Below the pieces are notes generated by a model. It was not told the DNA's origin. It saw only the letters and a program-made list of their open reading frames with translations, and ran no database searches. Position numbers and translations under genes: made by a program. Positions 1 to 6,438 of a stretch of 9,040 nucleotides of DNA are shown here, piece after piece (position 1 is the first letter of the stretch; each line of letters begins with the position of its first letter). This stretch comes from Rhodospirillales bacterium. GTDB taxonomy: Bacteria; Pseudomonadota; Alphaproteobacteria; CACIAM-22H2. The stretch lies in the NCBI GenBank assembly GCA_016195145.1, contig JACQAF010000116.1, positions 1 through 9,040 of the forward strand, given 5' to 3'.

Positions 1-329
1 CCCAATTCACTGCTTACAGCGCAGGCAGTCATCCCGCGGGACAAGTGCGCCCGGAAGCGCTAAGGCAGCTCGAAAGTGCGAGCATCTCTGCAGCCGGTCT
101 GCGGAGCAAGAGCTGGGATGAATTTGTCCGCCCCGGCGCACCCGTTATGAACTTCGTATTTACCGTCTGTGACAACGCAGCCAACGAAATGTGCCCGGTC
201 TGGCCCGGTCAACCGATGACCGCACACTGGGGGATTCCGGACCCCGCAGCGGTGAAAGGCGAGGCCGCCGAAATCGAGCGCGCGAAGGCCGAGGGCGAAA
301 GCCTCGTCGCCGCGCGCGCCGCCTCCTGA
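1..329 (+). CDS. arsC: Arsenate reductase ArsC / low-molecular-weight protein-tyrosine-phosphatase family, 5'-truncated by window edge
   Basis: The reading frame is open from base 3 (QFTAYSAGSHPAGQ...) to a TGA at 327-329, so about 108 C-terminal residues are visible. The N-terminal CX5R catalytic loop lies outside the window. The motifs GLRSKSWDEF, FTVCDNAANEMCPVWPG and HWGIPDPAAV are those of thioredoxin-coupled ArsC enzymes, which reduce arsenate to arsenite in the cytoplasm. The two cysteines at 168-170 and 192-194 fit the second and third redox cysteines of that family. The GTG at 45 is internal, not the start. After PDPAAV the usual ending (an AF..A...L..RI..F helix) is missing; the protein instead ends in an Ala/Glu-rich stretch, AEGESLVAARAAS. 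Composition also changes there: about 61% G+C by hand count over 1-240, then about 73% to the stop. hisS begins 15 nt downstream on the same strand. The family call is firm; arsenate as the true substrate is inferred. Confidence 0.8.
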   Translation, partial: QFTAYSAGSHPAGQVRPEALRQLESASISAAGLRSKSWDEFVRPGAPVMNFVFTVCDNAANEMCPVWPGQPMTAHWGIPDPAAVKGEAAEIERAKAEGESLVAARAAS

Positions 330-344
330 AATCCCCGTAACCCG

Positions 345-1589
345 ATGGCCAATCTGCAGCCGGTTCGCGGCACGCACGATCTTGTGGGCGAAGAGATGCG
401 CCGCCACCGGCAGGTCGTCGAGACGGCGCGCGCGACCGCCGGGCTTTACGGTTTCCAGGAAATCGCGACGCCGATCTTCGAGTTTACCGAGGTGTTCAAG
501 CGCACCCTCGGCGATACGTCGGATATCGTCACCAAGGAAATGTATTCCTTCGCCGACAACAGCGGCGAGAACATCACCCTGCGGCCGGAAAACACCGCCG
601 GCGTCGCCCGCGCGGTGATTTCGGGCGGGCTCGCCCAGCACGCGCCGCTCAAGTTTTTTTACGCCGGGCCGATGTTCCGTTACGAGCGGCCGCAAAAAGG
701 CCGTTACCGGCAGTTTCATCAGATCGGCGTCGAGCTGATCGGCGTCGCCGAACCGCTCGCCGATATCGAGACGATCGCGGCCGGCGCGCGGATTCTCGAC
801 GCGCTCGGCGTGCTCGGCCGCACGACGCTGGAAATCAACACGCTCGGCGACGGCGACAGCCGCGCTGCCTACCGGGCCGTGCTGGTCGATTACCTGCGCG
901 GCAACCAGGCCGGCCTGTCGGAAGATAGCCGCAAGCGCCTCGATCGCAACCCGCTGCGCGTCCTCGATTCGAAGGACGAGGGCGACCGCACGATCGTCGC
1001 CGGCGCGCCTCTGTTCACCGATCATCTGAACCAGGGGTCGCAGGATTTCTTTGCCGCGGTCTGCGACGGGCTGTCGCTTCTCGGCATCGCCTATGTCCGC
1101 AATCCGCGGCTGGTGCGCGGTCTAGATTATTACTGCCATACGGCGTTCGAATTCACGACCGGCGATCTCGGCGCGCAGAGCGCGGTGATGGCCGGTGGCC
1201 GCTATGACGGCCTGATCGCCCAGATGGGTGGGCCGGAAATTCCCGGCGTCGGCTGGGCGGCCGGCATCGAGCGGCTCGGCATGTTGCTGACCGAGGCCCC
1301 GCAAGCGCTGCGCCCGGTCGCCGTGGTGCCGGTGGGGGTGGCGGCCGAACAGCCGGCGCTGTCGCTGGCCGAAGACCTGCGCCGCGCCGGCCTCGCGGTC
1401 GAGCTTGGCTATCGCGGCAATCTCTCGAAGCGGATGAAGGCGGCGAACAAGGCGAAGGCGCGCGCCGCTATCCTGATCGGTGAGGATGAGCTCAAGCGCG
1501 CCGTAGCCACGGTGCGCGATCTCGATACGGGCGAGCAGGCCGAAGTGCCTCTCACGGCTCTTCACGACCATCTCGCCCGCTTCCGATAG
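345..1589 (+). CDS. hisS: Histidine--tRNA ligase (class II)
   Basis: Histidyl-tRNA synthetase charges tRNA-His with histidine using ATP in the cytoplasm. The 414 residues match the usual bacterial length. The N-terminus LQPVRGTHDL is typical and supports the ATG at 345. In order: TLRPENTAG near residue 78, class II motif 2 at 111-126 (FRYERPQKGRYRQFHQ), the histidine-specific loop RGLDYY at 258-263, AGGRYDGL at 283-290, and motif 3 GVGWAAGIERLG at 301-312 with its conserved arginine. The anticodon-binding domain follows from about residue 323, including SKRMKAANKAKA. All expected catalytic motifs are present. No clear Shine-Dalgarno sequence precedes the start, and the gap to the upstream arsC-like gene is only 15 nt, so translation may be coupled. 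hemA starts 7 nt after the stop, pointing to one transcript. Confidence 0.97.
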   Translation: MANLQPVRGTHDLVGEEMRRHRQVVETARATAGLYGFQEIATPIFEFTEVFKRTLGDTSDIVTKEMYSFADNSGENITLRPENTAGVARAVISGGLAQHAPLKFFYAGPMFRYERPQKGRYRQFHQIGVELIGVAEPLADIETIAAGARILDALGVLGRTTLEINTLGDGDSRAAYRAVLVDYLRGNQAGLSEDSRKRLDRNPLRVLDSKDEGDRTIVAGAPLFTDHLNQGSQDFFAAVCDGLSLLGIAYVRNPRLVRGLDYYCHTAFEFTTGDLGAQSAVMAGGRYDGLIAQMGGPEIPGVGWAAGIERLGMLLTEAPQALRPVAVVPVGVAAEQPALSLAEDLRRAGLAVELGYRGNLSKRMKAANKAKARAAILIGEDELKRAVATVRDLDTGEQAEVPLTALHDHLARFR

Positions 1590-1596
1590 CGCCGAC

Positions 1597-2907
1597 ATGG
1601 CGCTGCCGTCCGCTTCCGCGCGGCTTGTGGTGGTTGGCGTCAACCACCGGACGAGTTCGGTCGCGCTGCGCGACCGGCTGTTCGTCGCCGACGCCGAAAT
1701 GCCCGCCTTCCTCGGCGAGTTGCGGCGGGCGGGCATCGATCAGGGGCTCGTCATGTCGACCTGCGACCGGATCGAGGTCGAGGCGGCCGATCCCGACCCG
1801 GGTGCGGCGGCCAAGAAAATCGTCAGCCTGTTCGTCGCCCGCGCCGGTCTTGCCGCCGACGATTTGCGCCATCAGCTTTACGTTCTCGAAGAAGGGGCGG
1901 CGTTGCGGCAGATTTTCGCCGTCGCTGCGGCGCTCGACAGCCAGGTGATCGGCGAACCGCAGGTGCTGGGCCAGATCAAGGAGGCGCATCGGCGTTCGCG
2001 CGCCGCCGGCATGGTCGGCTCCGAGCTTGAAGCCGCGTTACAGGCCGCTTACGGCACGGCCAAACGGGTACGCAGCGAAACCGCCATCGGCGAGCGGCCG
2101 GTGTCGCTCGCCTCGGCGGCGGTGCAGCTGGCGCGCGACGTGCACGGCGACCTGTCGCGTTGCGGCGGCCTGCTGATCGGCCCCGGCGAGATGGGCGAGC
2201 TGATGGTCGAACATCTCCGCGCCGCCGGCCTGCGCGACCTCGCCCTTGCCGGGCCGGGCCCCGCCCAGGCGGCCGAGACGGCGCGCCGGCTTGCCTGTCA
2301 TCTTGTCGCCTTCGATGCGCTGGCCGATGCGCTGGCCCAGGCCGATCTGGTCGTCTCGGCGGCGGGAACCGGCCGCCACCTGATCACCGCGGCGATGATG
2401 GCCGGGGCGCTGGAGCGCCGCCGCCGCCGCCCGGTCCTGGTGCTCGATCTTGGCGTGCCGGCGGACGTTGAGCCGGCGGTGGAGGCGCTCGACGGCGCGT
2501 TCCGTTACGATCTCGACGATCTCGAACGGGTGGCGATGAGCGGCCGGGCGACCCGCGAGGCGGCGGCGGCCGAGGCGTGGGCGATCGTCGATGCCGAGCT
2601 CGCCGCCTTCGAGCGCGATCGGGCCGAGCGGACGGCAGTGCCGGCGATCAGCGCCCTGCGCCGCCATTTCGAGACCGAACGCGCCCGTGCCCTTCAGGCG
2701 GCCGGCAACGACGCGGCGCGGGCGACCGAGCTTCTGGTTAACCGTCTGCTGCACGGACCGTCGGAAACGCTGCGCCAGATGGCCGGCGCGGCGACGGCCG
2801 ACGCGCCCGACCGCCGGCGGGCGGAAATTCTGCTGCGTCGGTTGTTCCGGCTCGACGATTCGGCTATGAGCAGCGGCGCAGCAGGGGACGAGGAGAAGAA
2901 ATCGTGA
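1597..2907 (+). CDS. hemA: Glutamyl-tRNA reductase (C5 pathway of tetrapyrrole synthesis)
   Basis: This NADPH-dependent enzyme reduces glutamyl-tRNA to glutamate-1-semialdehyde, the first committed step of the C5 route to 5-aminolevulinate, haem and related tetrapyrroles. At 436 residues it is of normal family length. Visible motifs are GVNHRTSSV at 14-22, the catalytic-cysteine motif STCDRIE at 54-60 (Cys56; most members have Asn where this has Asp), LDSQVIGEPQVLGQIKEAH at 113-131, the nucleotide-binding GPGEMGEL at 195-202 (usually GAGEM), LDLGVPADVEP at 283-293, and the C-terminal dimerisation helices with VNRLLHGPSETLR at 381-393. The start at 1597 leaves a normal short N-terminus; no good ribosome site is seen and it lies 7 nt after hisS. 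The stop overlaps the prfA start (GTGA). The order hemA-prfA-prmC is the one known from gammaproteobacteria. It should not be confused with ALA synthase, which is also named hemA in many alphaproteobacteria. Confidence 0.96.
   Translation: MALPSASARLVVVGVNHRTSSVALRDRLFVADAEMPAFLGELRRAGIDQGLVMSTCDRIEVEAADPDPGAAAKKIVSLFVARAGLAADDLRHQLYVLEEGAALRQIFAVAAALDSQVIGEPQVLGQIKEAHRRSRAAGMVGSELEAALQAAYGTAKRVRSETAIGERPVSLASAAVQLARDVHGDLSRCGGLLIGPGEMGELMVEHLRAAGLRDLALAGPGPAQAAETARRLACHLVAFDALADALAQADLVVSAAGTGRHLITAAMMAGALERRRRRPVLVLDLGVPADVEPAVEALDGAFRYDLDDLERVAMSGRATREAAAAEAWAIVDAELAAFERDRAERTAVPAISALRRHFETERARALQAAGNDAARATELLVNRLLHGPSETLRQMAGAATADAPDRRRAEILLRRLFRLDDSAMSSGAAGDEEKKS
2891..2895 (+). promoter_or_regulatory. 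Ribosome binding site for prfA
   Basis: AGGAG lies 8 nt ahead of the GTG at 2904, inside the last codons of hemA. It fixes the GTG as the prfA start, and it is the clearest Shine-Dalgarno sequence in the hisS-prmC block. Confidence 0.75.
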
Positions 2908-3977
2908 GTTTCGAGACCAAGCTCGACCGGGTCGCCGAACGCCTGGAAGAGCTGAAAACGACGCTGTCGACGCCCGGCATGGACCCGCGCCAGTTCGCCA
3001 AGCTGTCGAAGGAGTATTCCGAGTTGACGCCGGTGGTCGATACGATCGTCGCCCTGCGCAAGATGCGCGGCGAGCTCGACGACCTCAAGGCGCTGATGGA
3101 CGATCCGGCGGGCGACGCTGAAATGAAGTCGCTGGCCGAGGGCGAGTATTTCGCGCTCAAGCAGAAGCTGCCGGAAATGGAGCGCCAGCTGCAGATGATG
3201 CTGCTGCCCAAGGACGCCGCCGACGACAAGAACGCCATCCTCGAGGTCCGCGCCGGCACCGGCGGCGACGAAGCGGCCCTGTTCGCGGCCGAACTGTTCC
3301 GTATGTATCAGCGTTACGCCACAGTCCGGGGCTGGAAATTCGAGGTGATGGAAATGGCCGATACCGGCCTCGGCGGCTGCAAAGAGGCGATCGCCGAAAT
3401 CGCCGGCGCCGGCGTGTTCGCCCGCCTCAAATTCGAATCCGGCGTGCACCGGGTTCAGCGGGTACCGGCAACCGAGGGCAGCGGGCGTATCCACACCTCG
3501 GCGGCGACGGTCGCGGTCCTGCCCGAGGCGGAGGAGGTCGACGTCAAGATCGACGACAAGGATTTGCGGATCGACGTTTTCCGGTCGAGCGGCCCGGGCG
3601 GCCAGTCGGTCAACACGACCGACAGCGCGGTGCGCATCACCCATTTGCCGACCGGTCTCGTCGTTCAGCAGCAGGACGAGAAATCTCAGCACAAGAACAA
3701 GGCGAAGGCGCTCAAGATCCTGCGCGCCCGGCTTTACGAGATGGAGCGCGCCAAGGCCGAAGCGACGCGCGCCGCCACGCGCCGTACCCAGGTCTGCTCC
3801 GGTGACCGGTCGGAGCGCATCCGCACCTATAATTTTCCGCAAGGGCGCGTCACCGACCATCGCATCAACCTGACGCTCTACAAGATCGACAAGATGCTGG
3901 CGGGCGAGGCGCTCGACGAGATGATCGACGCGCTGGTGAGCGAGGATCGCGCTGCGCGGCTGGCCGAACTGCCATGA
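2904..3977 (+). CDS. prfA: Peptide chain release factor 1 (RF1)
   Basis: RF1 recognises UAA and UAG in the ribosomal A site and triggers hydrolysis of peptidyl-tRNA. The product has 357 residues, the usual length. The codon-recognition tripeptide is PAT (residues 188-190, in RVPATEGSGRIHTSA), which marks RF1 rather than RF2 (SPF). The catalytic GGQ is at 232-234 in SSGPGGQSVNTTDSAVR. AGTGGDEAALFA near 117-128 and YNFPQGRVTDHRI near 309-321 are also family signatures. The start is GTG, supported by the AGGAG at 2891-2895 and by the typical N-terminus MSFETKLDRV. The gene overlaps hemA by four bases (GTGA) and prmC by four bases (ATGA), so translational coupling along the block is likely. Gln234 is the expected target of the methyltransferase encoded next. 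Confidence 0.98.
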   Translation: MSFETKLDRVAERLEELKTTLSTPGMDPRQFAKLSKEYSELTPVVDTIVALRKMRGELDDLKALMDDPAGDAEMKSLAEGEYFALKQKLPEMERQLQMMLLPKDAADDKNAILEVRAGTGGDEAALFAAELFRMYQRYATVRGWKFEVMEMADTGLGGCKEAIAEIAGAGVFARLKFESGVHRVQRVPATEGSGRIHTSAATVAVLPEAEEVDVKIDDKDLRIDVFRSSGPGGQSVNTTDSAVRITHLPTGLVVQQQDEKSQHKNKAKALKILRARLYEMERAKAEATRAATRRTQVCSGDRSERIRTYNFPQGRVTDHRINLTLYKIDKMLAGEALDEMIDALVSEDRAARLAELP

Positions 3978-4894
3978 ACGCGGCCCCGGCCGGCGATGCC
4001 GGGGCGGTGACGGTGGGCGACGCCTTGCGCGGCGCCGGGGCGCGGCTGCGCGCCGGCGGCATCGAGGCGCCGCCGCTTGAGGCGCGGTTGCTGGTCGCGG
4101 CTGCGCTGGCGGAGCCGGCCGAGCGGCTGATCGCGCGGCCCGAACGGGACATGCCGGCGGCAGCGGCCGTGCGGCTGGAAGAATTTCTCGGTCGTCGCCT
4201 CGCGCACGAGCCGATGGCTTATATTCTCGGCCAGCGGGAATTCTGGAGCCTGCCTTTCGCGGTGACTCCCGCGACGCTGATTCCGCGCCCCGACAGCGAG
4301 ACGGTGGTCGCGGCGGCGCTCGCCGCCGTGCCCGATCGCAGGCGCGCCTTGCGCGTTCTCGATCTCGGGACCGGATCGGGGTGTCTTCTGCTGGCGCTGC
4401 TTGCCGAACTGCCGGCCGCCGAAGGCGTCGGGATCGATATCGACCCGGCGGCCCTCGCCATCGCCGAGGCCAACGCCCGGGGGCTGGGATTTGCCGCGCG
4501 GGCCCGATGGGCGCACGACGATTGGGGGCGGGGCCTCGACGAGCGGTTCGACCTGATCGTCAGCAACCCGCCCTATATCCCGGATGCGGCAATCGATACG
4601 CTGGCGCCGGATGTTCGCGATTACGAACCCCGGCGGGCGCTTTCAGGCGGCGCGGATGGACTCGGCGCCTATCGGGCGCTCGCACCGCACGCTGCGCGGC
4701 TGCTGGCGCCGGCCGGAATCGTCGCCGTTGAAATCGGCCTCGGCCAGGCCTCGGCAGTCGAGGCGATTCTGGTCGGGGCCGGGCTCGTTCCAGCCGGCCG
4801 GCGGCTGGACCTCGCCGGCATCGAGCGTTGTATTTGGGCCGGTTGGCCGGCCCCATCGACTCCGGCAATGGGACAAAAAAATAACTTGGAATAG
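3974..4894 (+). CDS. prmC: Peptide chain release factor N5-glutamine methyltransferase
   Basis: PrmC (HemK) methylates the glutamine of the GGQ motif in RF1 and RF2 with S-adenosylmethionine, which improves termination. The 306-residue product has the N-terminal helical domain (about 1-90, ending MAYILGQREFW), LIPRPDSE at 102-109, the SAM-binding motif LDLGTGSGC at 129-137, the acidic GIDIDP at 153-158, and the catalytic SNPPYIPD at 197-204. DYEPRRALSGGADGL at 216-230 is also typical. The start overlaps the prfA stop (ATGA) and has no clear ribosome site, as expected for coupled translation. After the conserved end (CIWAGW, about residue 291) comes a 15-residue tail, PAPSTPAMGQKNNLE, coded by unusually A-rich DNA. 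That DNA overlaps the likely promoter of the next gene. The sequence supports PrmC over a general N-methyltransferase because of its position after prfA. Confidence 0.95.
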   Translation: MNAAPAGDAGAVTVGDALRGAGARLRAGGIEAPPLEARLLVAAALAEPAERLIARPERDMPAAAAVRLEEFLGRRLAHEPMAYILGQREFWSLPFAVTPATLIPRPDSETVVAAALAAVPDRRRALRVLDLGTGSGCLLLALLAELPAAEGVGIDIDPAALAIAEANARGLGFAARARWAHDDWGRGLDERFDLIVSNPPYIPDAAIDTLAPDVRDYEPRRALSGGADGLGAYRALAPHAARLLAPAGIVAVEIGLGQASAVEAILVGAGLVPAGRRLDLAGIERCIWAGWPAPSTPAMGQKNNLE

Positions 4895-4914
4895 CCTGAG
4901 CGGGGGGCTAGTCT
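4886..4914 (+). promoter_or_regulatory. Probable sigma70-type promoter for the DUF4167 gene
   Basis: TTGGAA (4886-4891) and TAGTCT (4909-4914) are separated by exactly 17 nt. Each hexamer matches the housekeeping consensus at four of six positions. The -35 element lies in the last codons of prmC, in a locally A/T-rich stretch that stands out from its GC-rich surroundings. Transcription would start near 4921, leaving a leader of about 150 nt before the ATG at 5072. This is based on pattern only. Confidence 0.45.
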
Positions 4915-4975
4915 AACTGCCTCGATCACGGCGTAATGGCTATGTCCGCAGGGGGGCCGGCCGGATCGAATACCG

Positions 4976-5033
4976 AAAAAGACCGCTAGACGCATCCGCA
5001 GACGCCGCCCGGATGCCGGGCCGATCGGTTTTT
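4976..5033 (+). promoter_or_regulatory. Structured leader with competing hairpins and a terminator-like T run
   Basis: Between the likely promoter and the DUF4167 gene, two inverted repeats share bases and cannot form together. GCATCCG (4992-4998) can pair with CGGATGC (5010-5016). Alternatively GCCCGG (5007-5012) can pair with CCGGGC (5016-5021). The palindrome CCGATCGG and then TTTTT (5029-5033) follow, resembling a weak intrinsic terminator. An outer pairing of AAAAA-ga-CCG (4976-4985) with CGGTTTTT (5026-5033) is also possible. A 17-codon ORF (ATG 4936 to TAG 4989) ends inside this region. It could be an attenuator, a terminator for the upstream operon, or chance in GC-rich DNA. Confidence 0.3.
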
Positions 5034-5065
5034 AAATTCCCTGCACGTGGTGACGGCGATAGCAG

Positions 5066-5087
5066 AACCATATGAACAACCATATGA
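5066..5087 (+). repeat. Tandem 10-bp repeat at the DUF4167 start codon (12-bp period)
   Basis: AACCATATGA occurs at 5066-5075 and again at 5078-5087. Each copy contains an ATG, and the two ATGs (5072 and 5084) are in the same frame, giving Met1 and Met5 of the DUF4167 protein. A small local duplication of the start region would explain it. No strong Shine-Dalgarno sequence precedes either copy, so either could be the true start. Confidence 0.6.
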
Positions 5088-5581
5088 GACCGGGTCCGCA
5101 CATGAAGCGCCAACGTGGCCGTAATAACGGCCGTAAACCGCATATGCCCCAGCGCACGCAGACATTCGACAGCAGTGGACCCGATGTTCGGATTCGCGGC
5201 AATGCGTATCAGGTGCTGGAAAAATATCTTGCCCTGGCGCGCGACGCGACGGCGGCCGGCGACCGGATCGCGGCGGAGAATTTCTATCAGCACGCCGAAC
5301 ATTATTACCGGGTGATCAACGCCAATCAGGATGGCCACCATCGCCCGCCGATGAATCAGCAAGATCAGCGGATGGGCCAGCAGGGCCATTACGATGGTCA
5401 GCAGCAACAGCAGCCCGCCGATCCCGGCGGCGGCCCGCAGCCCTTGCCCGCCGGCATGCAGCAGGGCTATCAGGCTGGCGGCGAGCCGCGGCCGCAAGCG
5501 CCCCAAAACGGGGGGCAGAATGGCGGACCCCAGGCGGCTGGCCAGGGCGGACCCTACGGGGCGGACGAAAATTCCGACTAA
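5072..5581 (+). CDS. DUF4167 domain-containing protein
   Basis: This is a 169-residue protein of unknown function from a family characteristic of Alphaproteobacteria. Residues about 11-30 are strongly basic (MKRQRGRNNGRK, then PQRTQ), which suggests nucleic-acid or ribosome contact; that is inference. The conserved domain runs from about 31 to 85: QTFDSSGPDVRIRGNAYQV, then EKYLALARDATAAGDRIAAE and NFYQHAEHYYRVINA. The remainder (about 86-169) is low-complexity, rich in Gln, Gly and Pro, with no predicted fold and an acidic end (DENSD). No signal peptide or membrane segment is visible, so it is probably cytoplasmic. The first ATG is used here, but Met5 or Met11 are possible; many relatives begin near MRPG or MRQG, which would favour Met5. 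Lying after prfA-prmC and near clpB is the usual neighbourhood. It seems to have its own promoter (4886-4914) and terminator (5619-5652). Confidence 0.9.
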   Translation: MNNHMRPGPHMKRQRGRNNGRKPHMPQRTQTFDSSGPDVRIRGNAYQVLEKYLALARDATAAGDRIAAENFYQHAEHYYRVINANQDGHHRPPMNQQDQRMGQQGHYDGQQQQQPADPGGGPQPLPAGMQQGYQAGGEPRPQAPQNGGQNGGPQAAGQGGPYGADENSD

Positions 5582-5618
5582 GGCGCTTCGGCGAGCAAAC
5601 TCGCAAGACAAGCTCGGG

Positions 5619-5652
5619 CGGCGGGAGGGCGACTTCCCGCCGTTTTGCTTTT
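5619..5652 (+). terminator. Rho-independent terminator after the DUF4167 gene
   Basis: CGGCGGGA (5619-5626) pairs perfectly with TCCCGCCG (5635-5642) around an 8-nt loop, and TTTTGCTTTT follows directly (5643-5652). This is a classic intrinsic terminator on the plus strand, 38 nt after the stop codon. It also separates the gene from the convergent MOSC gene. A smaller stem (GCGAG 5591-5595 with CTCGC 5600-5604) lies just upstream and has no T run. Confidence 0.85.
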
Positions 5653-5665
5653 CGGACAACGGTCG

Positions 5666-6424
5666 CTATGCGACTGTCAGCGGGTCGCCGACGCCGACCG
5701 TGCCGCCGGTGACGATCTCGGCATAGATGCCCGTATCGACATGACGAAAACCGGTCTGCAGGGCGCGCGGGATATTCAGATCGCGCGCCGCCGTTTCGGG
5801 GTCGACATTGGTTGCGGCGCAGCGGTCGATGCGGTCGAGGGCGCGCAGCCGGACCGGGCCGATGCTGAATTCCTTGCCGATGAAGCCGAACTCCTGCCAG
5901 GGCTGGCCGCCGTCGAAATAGAAATTGGCGCGAAAGCGCCGCGGATCGACGGGGCCGCGCACGACGCGCTCGAGATCGCGGATGCTGGCCAGGCCGATGA
6001 CCGAGACGGCCTTGCGCGGCGTATCGGAAAACATATGCCCCGGCGCCTCGACCAGCCGCGGCGCGCCGCGCGCCTCGGCGGCCATGAAGGCGGCAAAAAA
6101 CTGCTCAACGACAGTGCGGCCGGCAAGTTCGCTTATGTTGGCGCGGACGACCGTCTTGCCGTCGCGTTCGATGGCGAGAACGCCGCTCGCTTCGTCAAAC
6201 CGGGTGCGCAAGCGGGCCAGCCGCTCGTTGCGCATCAGCATCAGGAAATTGGTCTTGGGCATCCATTCGGGCGCCGCCGGGTCGAACTGTGTGGCGCCGT
6301 GGGCAAGGGCGAAACGCCGGTCATGCGGCAGCCCCTCGCCCGGCGACAGCGCGACGCGTTCAAGCGCCTCCGGCGTCAGCCCCTTGACCGGATAGCGGTA
6401 TATTTGCGCAATGGTCATCGTCAT
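5666..6424 (-). CDS. MOSC domain-containing protein (mARC/YcbX-like, probable molybdenum cofactor binder)
   Basis: The 252-residue protein has the MOSC N-terminal beta-barrel signature (IYRYPVKGLTPEALERV, residues 8-24) and a C-terminal MOSC domain. PRRFRANFYFDG at 161-172 and DRCAATNVDPETA at 200-212 align with the same positions of the mitochondrial amidoxime-reducing component and E. coli YcbX. There the cysteine (here Cys202) binds molybdenum cofactor. The end, GIYAEIVTGGTVGVGDPL, is also typical. Such enzymes reduce N-hydroxylated compounds with a separate electron donor; no ferredoxin domain is fused here, unlike YcbX. The substrate is unknown. On the minus strand AAGGGG sits 8 nt ahead of the ATG at 6424, which favours that start over the ATG two codons in. 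The gene is convergent with the DUF4167 gene and divergent from clpB, so it is not in their operons. No molybdenum cofactor genes are nearby. Confidence 0.88.
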   Translation of the reverse strand: MTMTIAQIYRYPVKGLTPEALERVALSPGEGLPHDRRFALAHGATQFDPAAPEWMPKTNFLMLMRNERLARLRTRFDEASGVLAIERDGKTVVRANISELAGRTVVEQFFAAFMAAEARGAPRLVEAPGHMFSDTPRKAVSVIGLASIRDLERVVRGPVDPRRFRANFYFDGGQPWQEFGFIGKEFSIGPVRLRALDRIDRCAATNVDPETAARDLNIPRALQTGFRHVDTGIYAEIVTGGTVGVGDPLTVA

Positions 6425-6432
6425 TGCATAAA

Positions 6433-6438
6433 CCCCTT
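6433..6438 (-). promoter_or_regulatory. Ribosome binding site for the MOSC gene
   Basis: The minus strand reads AAGGGG, ending 8 nt before the ATG at 6424. The spacing suits this start better than the next in-frame ATG at 6418. Confidence 0.6.

Noticed and set aside
60..1025. Long minus-strand open frame (321 codons) opposite arsC and hisS
   Set aside because: It is antisense to hisS, whose protein motifs are complete. The translation is Arg/Ala/Gly-rich without recognisable domains, as expected from GC-rich codon bias.
2694..3860. Long minus-strand open frame (388 codons) opposite prfA
   Set aside because: It overlaps the whole of RF1 and the end of hemA, has no family motifs, and its length is explained by the near absence of stops opposite GC-rich codons.
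4936..4989. 17-codon ORF (MAMSAGGPAGSNTEKDR) as a real small gene
   Set aside because: There is no ribosome site and no recognisable peptide. It is kept only as a possible element of the leader, because short open frames arise easily by chance.
5591..5604. Small hairpin GCGAG-caaa-CTCGC as a terminator for the MOSC gene
   Set aside because: The stem has only five pairs and no T run on the minus strand, so it is not convincing as an intrinsic terminator.
4940..5659. Minus-strand frame with a hydrophobic stretch opposite the DUF4167 gene
   Set aside because: The hydrophobic run is the complement of the Gln/Gly-rich codons of DUF4167. The frame would also run through the leader and the terminator.
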